Under the pieces are notes generated by a model, which was given only the letters and a program-made list of their open reading frames with translations, was not told the DNA's origin and made no database searches. Shown here in pieces: positions 26,301 through 35,367 of a stretch of 64,000 nt of DNA; within the stretch, counting starts at the first letter, position 1; each line of letters opens with the position of its first letter. The DNA is from Candidatus Obscuribacterales bacterium (GTDB lineage: Bacteria > Cyanobacteriota > Vampirovibrionia > Obscuribacterales > Obscuribacteraceae), in assembly GCA_019745415.1 (NCBI GenBank), contig JAIETF010000025.1, positions 62,001-126,000 of the forward strand, written 5' to 3'. Made by a program: the position numbers and the translations under genes.

Positions 26301-27389
26301 ATGAACTCAACAGTACTCCGGCATTTGGCACTAACAATTAAATTAGCCCTGTGCATCTTTATTTCATTCTGGCAGATTAACACTCCGGCTCAAGGTCAGA
26401 CAAAAGGAAGTGCGAAACCAGAAAAGGTAGTAGAAAGAAAACCGCTAGACAAACCAGAGAAAACAGGCAAAACCGCGAAGGAAACTTCCTTAAGGTATCC
26501 CCTAATCATTATCACTCATAAAAAAACCAATTTATTGTTGGAGGAGATTCAGAAAGAGAAGCGCAGAGAAAAGCCTCGTCAACAAGTGATTTTTTACTAT
26601 AGCCAACGCATTTTGATGTTCAACCATCGCATAGAAGAAGCAAAGAAAACCATAGCAGCGAAATTAATCACCAATCCGAATTGGCCTTTACTCTATCTAT
26701 TGCAAGCAGAAATAGCCGAGCTAGAGTTTAGAGAAGAAGACCAAGTAAGGTATTTAAAGAAAGCACTAGAAGCAGATCCTGCTTGCGTCTCAGCGGTAGA
26801 TTCGCTCTCTCAGTACTATAGCGAATCTGGACATACACAGGAAGCATTGGCACTGCTCAAAAGCACTCTCAATAATATTTCACCAGAGAGATCGGCAGGA
26901 CGCATTGAGACTCTAAAGAATCTTGCCAAGGTACAACTCTACTTGAAAGACGCAGCAGGAGCCGAAGCCTCGCTAAAAGAAGTATTAAAGATGTCACCGG
27001 ATGACGAACTTGCCGTGCTGCGCTTGATCAGAATATACGAAATGCAGGGGCGATGGAAAGAGGTGTACGCTCTTGCAAACGAACATTTAAAGCCGAGCAA
27101 AGCGGACGATTTGTTTATTTTATATCGAGCGAAGGCAAGCTTCAATCTTGGTGATTTAAAGAAAGCCGAACTAGACGTGAATAGCTTTTTGAATCGCATA
27201 ATGGAAAAGGGTGACCCCGCCTTTGATGTTTCTTTAAATTTCGACTACGAAGACGCCACAAAGTTGAGAGCCAAAATTTATGAGCAAACCGGACGGCAAG
27301 GGCTGGCTAAAGCTGAGAGAGAACATCTCAAATCAAGTCAGAAACAGACCTACAAAAGGGTTATGTTTAGACAGAAAGAAGAAAAGTAA
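26301..27389 (+). CDS. Secreted TPR protein, tandem paralog C
   Basis: 362 residues with a signal peptide (about 8-33, ending TPAQGQ), a Lys/Glu-rich linker and the shared TPR body: YYSQRILMF, NWPLLYLLQAEIAELEFREE, and LRAKIYEQTGRQGLAKAERE near the end. Begins 36 bases after paralog B. It meets the minus-strand gene that follows tail to tail with a 12-base gap. Confidence 0.75.
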   Translation: MNSTVLRHLALTIKLALCIFISFWQINTPAQGQTKGSAKPEKVVERKPLDKPEKTGKTAKETSLRYPLIIITHKKTNLLLEEIQKEKRREKPRQQVIFYYSQRILMFNHRIEEAKKTIAAKLITNPNWPLLYLLQAEIAELEFREEDQVRYLKKALEADPACVSAVDSLSQYYSESGHTQEALALLKSTLNNISPERSAGRIETLKNLAKVQLYLKDAAGAEASLKEVLKMSPDDELAVLRLIRIYEMQGRWKEVYALANEHLKPSKADDLFILYRAKASFNLGDLKKAELDVNSFLNRIMEKGDPAFDVSLNFDYEDATKLRAKIYEQTGRQGLAKAEREHLKSSQKQTYKRVMFRQKEEK

Positions 27390-27401
27390 AGTGCCGAGGG
27401 G

Positions 27402-28010
27402 TCAATCAGGGACGGCATCAACAAGTTCCATGTGCCTCTCATAGTCATGACGACAAACATCGAACTCTCTCACAACGGGCTTTAGCTTAAGCCCCGGTTC
27501 GGCTACAAATCTAATTCTCGTCCCCTGCGCATCATCAAGAAGCATAATGTTGGCGGTTGCGCAGGGACGAACCTCAATCAAGTGTCTTTCTCTCTTGAGG
27601 TGTCGGTCAAGAAAGTATTCAACTTCCTGCAACTGGCAGGCGTACTTTCCATACTCGTAATGAGTAGTCTCATAAAAATGCTTAATTCTATACTCGACTC
27701 CATTCACCTTGATTGGAACACTATAGAAGCTTGGATGCTTACCTTCAAAGTCAGGTATAAAAAAGCAAATCACACTCAAAAGAAGAACTAAAGCCAGTGG
27801 ACCACCAAGAGTAAGCAAAAGAAGAAGACGAAATCGAAAAGGGGGCAAACAAAATAACTCTCGGATCAAGAGAAGTTGTATAAGTATGGTAAATGACAAA
27901 GAGAGACGCTGAGCAATCAGACTACTCGGCTGATAAGCACCCGGGCACGAAACAAACGAGAGAAGCAAAAGAAGTACAAAAACACGAAGAAGTAATTTCA
28001 GAACCAACAT
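27402..28010 (-). CDS. Small membrane protein, function unknown
   Basis: 202 residues. The N-terminal ~90 residues contain three strongly hydrophobic, Leu-rich helices (MLVLKLLLRVFVLLLLLSFV, then two more), followed by a ~110-residue soluble domain with several Cys and His (e.g. YACQLQEVEYFLDRHLKRER). No family recognised. 14 bases separate it from the upstream TPR gene on the same strand, so they may be one operon. Confidence 0.6.
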   Translation of the reverse strand: MLVLKLLLRVFVLLLLLSFVSCPGAYQPSSLIAQRLSLSFTILIQLLLIRELFCLPPFRFRLLLLLTLGGPLALVLLLSVICFFIPDFEGKHPSFYSVPIKVNGVEYRIKHFYETTHYEYGKYACQLQEVEYFLDRHLKRERHLIEVRPCATANIMLLDDAQGTRIRFVAEPGLKLKPVVREFDVCRHDYERHMELVDAVPD

Positions 28011-28024
28011 GTATTTCTAGCCAA

Positions 28025-28855
28025 CTATTTCGCCAAACCGGCAAAATAGCCCTCAGCTCTTTGCCTCTCAGCCTGTGCAAGTTCGGATTTTTTCAACTTG
28101 TCATAAATCTCGGCGCGATTGTACGAAAACTGTCCTTTCTCTTCGGGAAGTTTTGACTGCTTCAATACTTCCTCATAAGTCTGCAAGGCCTTTTCATATT
28201 GCCCCTGGGCCTCCTGAGCTTCCGCCTTGATGAGAGTTGCTGTTCTCAGTGCATCGCTTAAGTCTTTACCGCCATGACAAAGATCGCATATCTGACTGCC
28301 ATAACTCTCAGCCTCTCCGTAATGCTTGAGCTTGAGACCTTGCAAAGCAATCTGAGTCAATAGAGATAGACGCATTTCGCCGCCGCCATCTTTTGACCGA
28401 CTCAAGTTTTCGACAGCCTTGTCATAAGCCCTTGCACCTTCGATAAATTGCCCAAGCCTAAACGCCTCTCGCCCAGCAACAATCTGCTCAACCACCTTAG
28501 AATTCAATTTGCCGGCGTCAATATTGATGAACCTCTGGTTTATACGCATCTCGCGCTCAAGAGGCAGCTTATAGCCACGGTGAGGCACCGCGCCCAATGA
28601 TACCGTATATGGTTTGGCTGACGAGCGCTCGGCTTGCAACCGCTCGTCATCGGTCACCCCCCATATACTCTCTACTTTCGAACAAGCGCTTAAATGAATC
28701 GACAAAGCGGTTGAAAGAACTGCAGCTAGCAATAAATTGTCAATCTTTAGAGATCTCACAAGAGTTTTCACAAAGCCGACCATAGACAGGGTTGTCATAC
28801 CCAAGAGCAAGACTGATGCAGAGCTTAGTAGTTTGCCTGAACCAAGCCTAGCCAT
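28025..28855 (-). CDS. TPR lipoprotein
   Basis: Up to 276 residues. An internal ATG at 28783 would give a clean lipoprotein signal (MVGFVKTLVRSLKIDNLLLA, core, then the lipobox LSAC), so the longer start at 28855 may be wrong. The mature part has TPR-type pairs (GREAFRLGQFIEGARAYDKA; AQGQYEKALQTYEEVLKQSK). Divergent from exonuclease III. Role unknown. Confidence 0.7.
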   Translation of the reverse strand: MARLGSGKLLSSASVLLLGMTTLSMVGFVKTLVRSLKIDNLLLAAVLSTALSIHLSACSKVESIWGVTDDERLQAERSSAKPYTVSLGAVPHRGYKLPLEREMRINQRFINIDAGKLNSKVVEQIVAGREAFRLGQFIEGARAYDKAVENLSRSKDGGGEMRLSLLTQIALQGLKLKHYGEAESYGSQICDLCHGGKDLSDALRTATLIKAEAQEAQGQYEKALQTYEEVLKQSKLPEEKGQFSYNRAEIYDKLKKSELAQAERQRAEGYFAGLAK

Positions 28856-28871
28856 GCTCTATAATTTGACC

Positions 28872-29645
28872 ATGAGCAAGTTAAAATTGACATCGTGGAA
28901 TGTTAACGGAATAAGAGCTGTCAGTAAGAAAGGGTTCTTCGACTGGTTCGAGACCTTCAAACCTGATGTTCTATGTTTACAAGAAACAAAGATTAGTGCC
29001 GATCAGCTAACCCCGGAACTGACTGAGCGTAAGGGCTACAAGAGCTTTTTCGCCCATGCCGAAAGACGCGGATATAGCGGCGTCGGTATCTATACAAAAA
29101 TTGAACCGATATCGGTTCAAGAAGGCTTCGGGGTAAAGCGCTTCGACGACGAGGGGCGTACTCTCGTAGCCGACTATGGCGATTTCCTTCTTGCCAACAT
29201 CTATTTTCCCAATGGCGCGGCCAACGAAGATCGACTCGCCTACAAAATGGATTTCTACACTGAGTTTCTCAAATGGGCAAAGAAGCAAACTAAAGCAGGC
29301 AAAAAATTGATAGTCTGCGGTGATTTTAATACTGCTCACAAACCAATAGATTTAGCCCGTCCCAAAGAAAACGAAAAGATATCAGGCTTTCTACCAGAAG
29401 AGCGTGATTGGATGGACAAATATGTTAAAGCCGGCAACATAGATACTTTCAGAGAATTCGACCAGGGTAAAGACAAATACACCTGGTGGCATATGCGCAC
29501 AAATGCTCGCGAAAGAAACGTTGGTTGGCGCATAGACTATTTCTTCGTCAATGAGCTCTTGAAAGACCAAGTTACTGGAGCTGGTATTCTTGCCGACGTT
29601 ATGGGTTCAGACCACTGCCCGGTGACACTGGACATAAAGATCTAG
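28872..29645 (+). CDS. xthA: Exodeoxyribonuclease III
   Basis: 257 residues from ATG 28872, matching family length. AP endonuclease and 3'-5' exonuclease of base excision repair. All catalytic residues are visible: Asn10 (SWNVNGIRA), Glu38 (LCLQETK), the Tyr in SGVGIYTK, Asp151 and Asn153 (VCGDFNTAH), Asp222 (WRIDYFF) and His248 (GSDHCPV). TATAAT at 28860-28865 lies 7 bases before the ATG and there is no ribosome binding site, so the mRNA may be leaderless. Confidence 0.96.
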   Translation: MSKLKLTSWNVNGIRAVSKKGFFDWFETFKPDVLCLQETKISADQLTPELTERKGYKSFFAHAERRGYSGVGIYTKIEPISVQEGFGVKRFDDEGRTLVADYGDFLLANIYFPNGAANEDRLAYKMDFYTEFLKWAKKQTKAGKKLIVCGDFNTAHKPIDLARPKENEKISGFLPEERDWMDKYVKAGNIDTFREFDQGKDKYTWWHMRTNARERNVGWRIDYFFVNELLKDQVTGAGILADVMGSDHCPVTLDIKI

Positions 29646-29722
29646 CCGTTTATCTTGCTCTTTTATCTTGAAATGAGCTAAAAAATAGGCGATCATTCCC
29701 TCTCCCCCACGTAAGTACGGCT

Positions 29723-30487
29723 ATGAACCAGTTTCCAGAAGAGCAATTTAGACCAGATGAAGCGCAAGGCCTTCCAGAGCAAAGCCAAGATAGCCAAGAC
29801 GCCCTAGCCGCAGAAGATCAAGCTGGTGCAAGCGACTTGGCTCGACCGGAAGGTAGCCAGCCAGCCCCCCAGCCGACATTAGAGTCTGGGAAAATCTGGG
29901 AGAATCGCACCACCAAAGAGATTCTCTATGGGATTTCAAAGGCCAAAAAGTCTGACTACGCTGTACTTAGGCTAGCTTCTCATGACATCAATGTCGATGG
30001 CGAGCTACTAATAAGCAAAGGTTCCACAGTGAACGGAGCCAGAATCTTGCTCGATGAAGGTTCAGTGGAAGGTTATCCGGCTATGAAGGCTTTATTGAAA
30101 ATAACAGATGGAACCTATTCACTACTCGATTATTCTGCCACACAAGCCAATGCCATGCATCTTGAGCAAGGACTGAAGGTGCGTATAAACAACCTGCTCA
30201 CCAGCCTGCCGGATTTGCCTGAAACATTGGAAGAACTCAATGAAGGCGCAGCGGTTGCCAAAATGAGAAGTTTCAATCCGGGCGACCTGGAAACACCGCC
30301 GGAAGAGACTAACAAAACAAAATCTCTGCGAAACAAGGGCGAAGCTCCGCCTCATGTAGAAACAGCGGAAGAAGCATTGCAGCGCACAATGCCTGTTGCG
30401 GTAATTATTACTATAGTAGTAATTGTGCTGGCAATTATCGCCACAATAGTGGTGCTTTCCTTCAAGCCGACTATTCATCAACCTTGA
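29723..30487 (+). CDS. Tail-anchored PATAN/DUF4388-like protein
   Basis: 254 residues. An acidic, Gln-rich N-terminus (about 1-55), then a domain with the DUF4388/PATAN order (about 60-145: KEILYGISKAKKSDYAVLRL, then GELLISKGSTVNGARI and GYPAMKALLKITDGTYSLLD). It ends with a single C-terminal membrane helix (about 225-248, VAVIITIVVIVLAIIATIVV). PATAN-type domains act in gliding, two-component and GTPase signalling. Domain assignment is by pattern. Confidence 0.65.
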   Translation: MNQFPEEQFRPDEAQGLPEQSQDSQDALAAEDQAGASDLARPEGSQPAPQPTLESGKIWENRTTKEILYGISKAKKSDYAVLRLASHDINVDGELLISKGSTVNGARILLDEGSVEGYPAMKALLKITDGTYSLLDYSATQANAMHLEQGLKVRINNLLTSLPDLPETLEELNEGAAVAKMRSFNPGDLETPPEETNKTKSLRNKGEAPPHVETAEEALQRTMPVAVIITIVVIVLAIIATIVVLSFKPTIHQP

Positions 30488-30530
30488 GTTCAGCATGAAG
30501 CATAAATCTCAGCGCAGACAATAAAGCCAT

Positions 30531-30596
30531 ACCCGATACAGCACCAGATACAGCACCAGATACGACACCAGACACGACACCAGATACAGCACCATT
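30531..30596. repeat. 12-bp tandem repeat, about 5.5 units
   Basis: Degenerate copies of (G/A)CACCAGATAC(A/G) run head to tail between the PATAN-like gene and the minus-strand epimerase. On the plus strand they read in frame as Pro-Asp-Thr-Ala/Thr repeats, in a frame open from 30499 to 30726 but with no start codon. Confidence 0.75.
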
Positions 30597-30678
30597 GTAC
30601 GGCACCACCCAACCGATTCAGGCAGCACTAAAAGCAGCACTACAGGTAGTACCGAATCAAAATCCAGGCTCTGAATTG

Positions 30679-32073
30679 CTAATAGCCCAATTGCAATTTC
30701 AATGCCTTAATCATTTCAGCATCTAAAAACTCATAGCCGTCCTGCTGAAGCTTCTGAGGCAAAACCCTTTGGCTTGGCAAAATCAATGCTTCAGCCATTT
30801 CGCCATAGATGACCTTGAGCATAGCTGGTTTAACCGGCATAAGGCAGGGTCGCCTCAGCACACGAGCAAGAGTGCGGGAAAATTCACCATTTGTAGCCGC
30901 TTGAGGCGAAACAAGATTGAAAGGACCGCTCAAAGTCTTGCTGACTATGGCATGGTAAATGCCGGCACTGACGTCTTCAATAGAGATCCAAGGAAAGTAC
31001 TGTTTGCCGTCACCCACTGGTCCGCCGCCACCCGCTTGAAAGATAGGCAAAAGGTTACCCAGGGCACCGTCTTTAGGGCTGAGAACCGCACCGATGCGAG
31101 CGAAAGCAATACGGCATCCAGCTTTCTCAGCCGGAGCAGCGCTCTCTTCCCAACTTTTGCAGACATCTGCCAAAAAACCCGTACCGGCAGAAGAATCCTC
31201 GGTCAAGGGCTCGCTGCCCCGATCGCCGTAATAGCCCACAGCCGAAGCAAAAATCACGGCAGCTGGGGGCTCCTTCATATCTGCCACCAATCTGGCAAGA
31301 AAATTTGTCGAACGCACCCGGCTTTCAAAGATAAGTTGCTTCTCTTCCACATTCCAGCGGCGAGCCGCGACATTGCGACCGCACAAGTGCACGATGGCGT
31401 CCAAGCCCCCCGGCAAAGCTTCGCATTCTTCACCGGCTGGATCCCAGAAAATCTCATCAGGCTTGGAAGAACGGCGCCGCACCAGGCTATAGACTTCATG
31501 GCCTTGGGTTCGCAGAAGAGCCTTCAAGTGAGTGCCAATCAAACCGGTGGAGCCTGATATCAATACCCGCAACTTCCTTTTGCCATAACGCGCCTTCAGT
31601 TCCAGGTCTCGGGTTAAGAGAGCATGTCTATAGCGAAAAAGTCTCTTTAATTCACCTTTGACATACAGGGCTCCGCCTATTTTTCCAGCCAAGCCAAGCG
31701 GCGGACTAAACTCAATACGGTCATGCAGCAAGCACTCAAAACCCTCCTCGCGCGCCGGATCATCGGCGGCTAGAGGGCTGATGCGATGCACATGCTGCCA
31801 GTACTGAAAGGGTCCGGCTATCTGATAATCACAAAACTGCTCATCTTTCACATAATCTTTGTGACCTAAAACCCAGGGAATACCCACCGGTCCCTGGTTG
31901 ATTTGCAACACCACACGAGCGCCGTCTTGAATGCCGCCCGTATGCTCGACCAGCCGAACATCAACCCAGGGCGGCGATAGACGCGCAAAAGCACCAGGCG
32001 CTTCATGCCAGGCAAAAACATCTGCCGCCGGCGCCTTAAACTGACATTTTGCCTCAAAAACCAGATTGCCCAC
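30679..32073 (-). CDS. SRPBCC domain fused to TIGR01777-type NAD(P) epimerase
   Basis: 464 residues. N-terminal ~155 residues form an SRPBCC/START-like ligand pocket (VFEAKCQFKAPAADVFAWHE). A YfcH/TIGR01777 short-chain-reductase-like domain follows, with Rossmann motif VLISGSTGLIGTHL (about 170), the DAIVHLCGRNVAARRW block and SAVGYYGDRG holding the Tyr of the catalytic site. A C-terminal DUF1731-like tail contains VLRRPCLMPVKPAMLK. The fusion is known in several bacteria; substrate unknown. Divergent from the TPR gene at 32217. Confidence 0.88.
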   Translation of the reverse strand: MGNLVFEAKCQFKAPAADVFAWHEAPGAFARLSPPWVDVRLVEHTGGIQDGARVVLQINQGPVGIPWVLGHKDYVKDEQFCDYQIAGPFQYWQHVHRISPLAADDPAREEGFECLLHDRIEFSPPLGLAGKIGGALYVKGELKRLFRYRHALLTRDLELKARYGKRKLRVLISGSTGLIGTHLKALLRTQGHEVYSLVRRRSSKPDEIFWDPAGEECEALPGGLDAIVHLCGRNVAARRWNVEEKQLIFESRVRSTNFLARLVADMKEPPAAVIFASAVGYYGDRGSEPLTEDSSAGTGFLADVCKSWEESAAPAEKAGCRIAFARIGAVLSPKDGALGNLLPIFQAGGGGPVGDGKQYFPWISIEDVSAGIYHAIVSKTLSGPFNLVSPQAATNGEFSRTLARVLRRPCLMPVKPAMLKVIYGEMAEALILPSQRVLPQKLQQDGYEFLDAEMIKALKLQLGY

Positions 32074-32105
32074 AGGTCCTCCCGACTCAAATCAGTAAAT
32101 TAGGT

Positions 32106-32122
32106 GTTGTAAGTAATACAAC
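32106..32122. promoter_or_regulatory. Short inverted repeat in a divergent promoter region
   Basis: GTTGTA-AGTAA-TACAAC, a perfect 6-bp inverted repeat 33 bases upstream of the epimerase start and 94 bases before the TPR gene. It has the size of a dimeric repressor site. Confidence 0.3.
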
Positions 32123-32216
32123 CAATATTATGGACCGCTATAAAGACGGTTAAAATAAATATCGCTCAGGTATTACATTTAGTAGGGAATCTCTTTAACC
32201 GCTTAAGGAAGCTGCC

Positions 32217-33728
32217 GTGTCTATCAATAAGGAATGGAAAAGCTACTTCGACCAAGGCAATCAAGCCATAGAGGCCGGTAACTATGAGCAGGCTGAAACT
32301 ATGCTCAAGGCGGCATTGTCATCGGCAGAAAGAGGCCAAGATGAGCTCATCACGGCAACCAGCTTAGATAGACTGGGCGAACTCTATTTTGAAATGGAGC
32401 AGTACGACCAGGCAGAGCCCCATTTCAAACGGGCGCTTGGCATCAGAGAAAGATTACTGAAACCCCACGACGACGCCGTGGTCTCCAGCCTCAACAATCT
32501 TTCGGCACTTTACTTCTTCCAGGGTAAGCACGACCAAGCAGAAGCGCCCTGTCGCAAGCTTTGTGAAATTTATGAAGCGGTGCTGGGTAAAGACCATGCC
32601 GAAGTGGCCACATCAGTCAACAATCTGGCCCTGATTTATTCAGCCCAGGGAAAAAATCAGGAAGCCCGTGGTCTATTTGAAAGAGCGTTGGCGATTAAAG
32701 AAAAAGCCCTAGGTCGCGAACATCCCGAAGTGGGAGATATTCTGCATAACATTGCCAATATCTGTATTTCTGAAACCAACTATGAAGAAGCTGAGCCCCT
32801 CTTGACCGAAGCTGTGGGCATTTTAGAGAACACAATCGGCTCAGACCATGCCGATCTCATTCCCATTTTGACAAGCTTGGCGGCAGTTTCGCAAGTAAAC
32901 GGCAACCACAAGGCAACTAGCAAACATCTAGAAAAGCTGCTTGCCCTCAAAGAAATCAACCTTGCCCCTAATCATCCGGAAGTGGTCGATTGCATAATCA
33001 ATTTGGCTTCCTCATATTTGTATGAAGGACGTTTCGCCGACGCCGAAAGACTCTACAAAAGAGCCATGGGCATCAGAGAGAGAGCCAAAGGCAGACAGAG
33101 CCCCGAGGTGGCTGAGATTATCGCCGCTATCGCCTTTGTGCATCAGTCTGACAACAAATATCTCTTGGCTGAAAATCTCTACAAAGAAGCCCTGGCTATC
33201 TGCGAACAAAGCCGCGGCCAGAAAAGCCCCGAAGCCGAAGCCCGGCTATGGGATTTGGCCTGTTTGTATCACAACAATGCCCGCTATCAAAAGGCTGAGC
33301 CGCTCTGGCAAAGACTTTCAAAACTGCGTGAAGAAACCCTCGGGGCAGAACACCCGGATACCCAGGCTTGCATGGACAGCTTGACAATATGCTATCTGCA
33401 GCAAACCAAATACAAAGAAGCCGAAGAGTTATTGAACAAGCTCAAGAAACTTAGAGAAGAAACCCTCGGACCGGACCATCAAGACGTGGCAGCTTGCATG
33501 CACTATTTGGCGGAGATAATGCGCCACGATGGACGCTTCGACCAGGCGGAAGGATATTACAAGCGCGCTCTCGATATTCGCACCAAGGCGCTTGGTCCTA
33601 ATCATCCCGAAGTCGCTCATAGTTTGGAAGGCTATGCCCTCTTGCTGGCTGCAACCTATCGCGAGATGGAAGCAGAACATATGAAGGTCTGTGCCGAAGC
33701 TATTCTCAAGGCAAGCGCCCAACGCTAG
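32217..33728 (+). CDS. Kinesin-light-chain-type TPR protein
   Basis: 503 residues from GTG 32217 (AAGGAAG about 6 bases upstream). It consists of about ten TPRs of the 42-residue kinesin-light-chain type. These carry the repeated signature A-L-x-I-R/K-E-K-x-L-G-x-x-H-P-E-V (e.g. ALAIKEKALGREHPEVGDIL; ALDIRTKALGPNHPEVAHSL). No signal peptide, so cytosolic. A protein-binding scaffold; partner unknown. Confidence 0.85.
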   Translation: MSINKEWKSYFDQGNQAIEAGNYEQAETMLKAALSSAERGQDELITATSLDRLGELYFEMEQYDQAEPHFKRALGIRERLLKPHDDAVVSSLNNLSALYFFQGKHDQAEAPCRKLCEIYEAVLGKDHAEVATSVNNLALIYSAQGKNQEARGLFERALAIKEKALGREHPEVGDILHNIANICISETNYEEAEPLLTEAVGILENTIGSDHADLIPILTSLAAVSQVNGNHKATSKHLEKLLALKEINLAPNHPEVVDCIINLASSYLYEGRFADAERLYKRAMGIRERAKGRQSPEVAEIIAAIAFVHQSDNKYLLAENLYKEALAICEQSRGQKSPEAEARLWDLACLYHNNARYQKAEPLWQRLSKLREETLGAEHPDTQACMDSLTICYLQQTKYKEAEELLNKLKKLREETLGPDHQDVAACMHYLAEIMRHDGRFDQAEGYYKRALDIRTKALGPNHPEVAHSLEGYALLLAATYREMEAEHMKVCAEAILKASAQR

Positions 33729-33748
33729 TTTAAGGGACATGCCGACCA

Positions 33749-35365
33749 CTAAGGCACTGGCAAAGACTCTGGTTTAGCCGGCCGCCCTGCCGCCTCTACT
33801 TTACCGACTGCAGTATACTTGCGGCTGGAGGCAGTGGTCATAATTTCAGCCAAACCGAAAGCACCCATAATGCGCGCAGCACAAAATACACCACCCATAA
33901 AAGCGCCCATAATGCCGGGAGCCATAGAATCCGCTCCAGCAAGGTAGAGATTTTTGACGTGAGTATCGGGCTGGAAGGAGCGTGCTGCTACTACCTGCGG
34001 TGTCATAGGCTGTCCATAGATTCGACCGGCAGGATGACCGGTAAAACTTTCAACTGTTAACGGCGTCGAAAGCTCGCAGTAATCAATTAAGTCTTTAAAG
34101 CCTGGATAGTGGGTCTCAATCACACTCAAGAGATTTTCGGTCAACCGTTCCTTATAGATTTCATAGTCGCTCCCCCGCTTCTTCCAGGCAGTATTTTGCC
34201 AATGTTTGAAGGGCGCGGCGCTGGCGATTGTAATCACTTGAGCCGTATGCTTTTCAGCAAGGGCATCTTTAAGCGAGGCAAAAGACAAATAGGCGAAGCC
34301 TGGCTTACCTTCAGGGTTATTGCGGGCAGCATACTCGGCATCATGGTCGTAACTTGTATGCAACCAGTGATTCTCTCCTTGAAAGCCAAGTTCAGATGGA
34401 CTGCGCTTGAAGCCTATATAGGCTGAGATGGAAGAAGCATCGAGATCGTCCGAGAATCCTAGAACGGGCGCCTTATAAAGGTCCGGCAACAACTTTCTAA
34501 AAGTCGGATATATGCCCGCATTCGAGATTATATGACGAGCACTGAAGCTAAACGGCTCTCCGTTTTGAGTTTTACCGCTAACACCACAGGCGACACCATT
34601 TTTGACGACTATTTCGTCGACGCCATGATTAACAAGCACATTGCCGCCGGCTCTCTTGATTATCGGCACAATTGACTGCGCGATTGCATCGGCAGAACCA
34701 GTGGGATAGAAAGCACCCTTGAGAAAATGAGTGGCGATAAGTGCATGAATGGCAAAAGAGCTGAGTGATGGCGGCAATCCATAGTCACCCCACTGCGAGA
34801 CCAAAACAGCTTTGAGCTTCGCATCTTTAAAATTGGCGTTTAGATAATCAGCAGTTGAAATTACCGCCATTTTTCTAAACGTGCTGTTAAGGGCATTGAC
34901 AGGACCGGCGATGAGCTTAGGCATGAAACCAGCGGCAGTCTTTGTTTGAACAGACAAACAAACAGCATCGATATCTTTGAAATACTGCAGAATCGCCGCT
35001 CTTTCATGGGGAAAGCGCCTTTGCAATTCTTCTATGTATGCCGCTCGATTTGATGATGCCGAAACAGTAAAGTCGGGATAGACAAATTTATCGTATATCT
35101 CAGGCAAAGGCGCCCAATCAACACCACCCCCACTGACAAGATCAAAAAGCTGGCGAGAGCGACTACCTGGCTGCATTTCGCCGACATAGTGCAAACCAAC
35201 ATCGAACTTATAACCGTGGCGACTAAAAGTATGGGTGAAGCCACCCACCTTAAAATGCCGCTCCAGCACAAGCACTCGCGCACCTCTAAACTGAGCGAGT
35301 AGACTGGCCGCAGACAAGGCTCCCATACCAGAGCCAATTATGATTGCATCATAGTCGAAAGACAT
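33749..35365 (-). CDS. FAD-dependent oxidoreductase, RetSat/CrtI-like
   Basis: 538 residues. N-terminal dinucleotide-binding motif DAIIIGSGMGALSAASLLA, followed by VGGFTHTFSRHGYKFDVGLH, as in retinol saturases and carotenoid isomerases/desaturases. The C-terminal block VKNLYLAGADSMAPGIMGAF is the second FAD contact. It reduces or isomerises a polyene or unsaturated lipid; the substrate is not evident and no other carotenoid genes are in the window. It starts 2 bases after the TetR stop, so one operon under TetR control. Confidence 0.85.
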   Translation of the reverse strand: MSFDYDAIIIGSGMGALSAASLLAQFRGARVLVLERHFKVGGFTHTFSRHGYKFDVGLHYVGEMQPGSRSRQLFDLVSGGGVDWAPLPEIYDKFVYPDFTVSASSNRAAYIEELQRRFPHERAAILQYFKDIDAVCLSVQTKTAAGFMPKLIAGPVNALNSTFRKMAVISTADYLNANFKDAKLKAVLVSQWGDYGLPPSLSSFAIHALIATHFLKGAFYPTGSADAIAQSIVPIIKRAGGNVLVNHGVDEIVVKNGVACGVSGKTQNGEPFSFSARHIISNAGIYPTFRKLLPDLYKAPVLGFSDDLDASSISAYIGFKRSPSELGFQGENHWLHTSYDHDAEYAARNNPEGKPGFAYLSFASLKDALAEKHTAQVITIASAAPFKHWQNTAWKKRGSDYEIYKERLTENLLSVIETHYPGFKDLIDYCELSTPLTVESFTGHPAGRIYGQPMTPQVVAARSFQPDTHVKNLYLAGADSMAPGIMGAFMGGVFCAARIMGAFGLAEIMTTASSRKYTAVGKVEAAGRPAKPESLPVP

Positions 35366-35367
35366 AA

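Noticed and set aside
30499..30726. Open frame through the 12-bp repeats as a gene
   Set aside because: No start codon of any usual type and it runs into the 3' end of the opposite gene.
30769..31557. Long plus-strand open frame opposite the epimerase fusion
   Set aside because: The minus-strand gene has clear domains; the plus-strand frame is its shadow and shows no domain.
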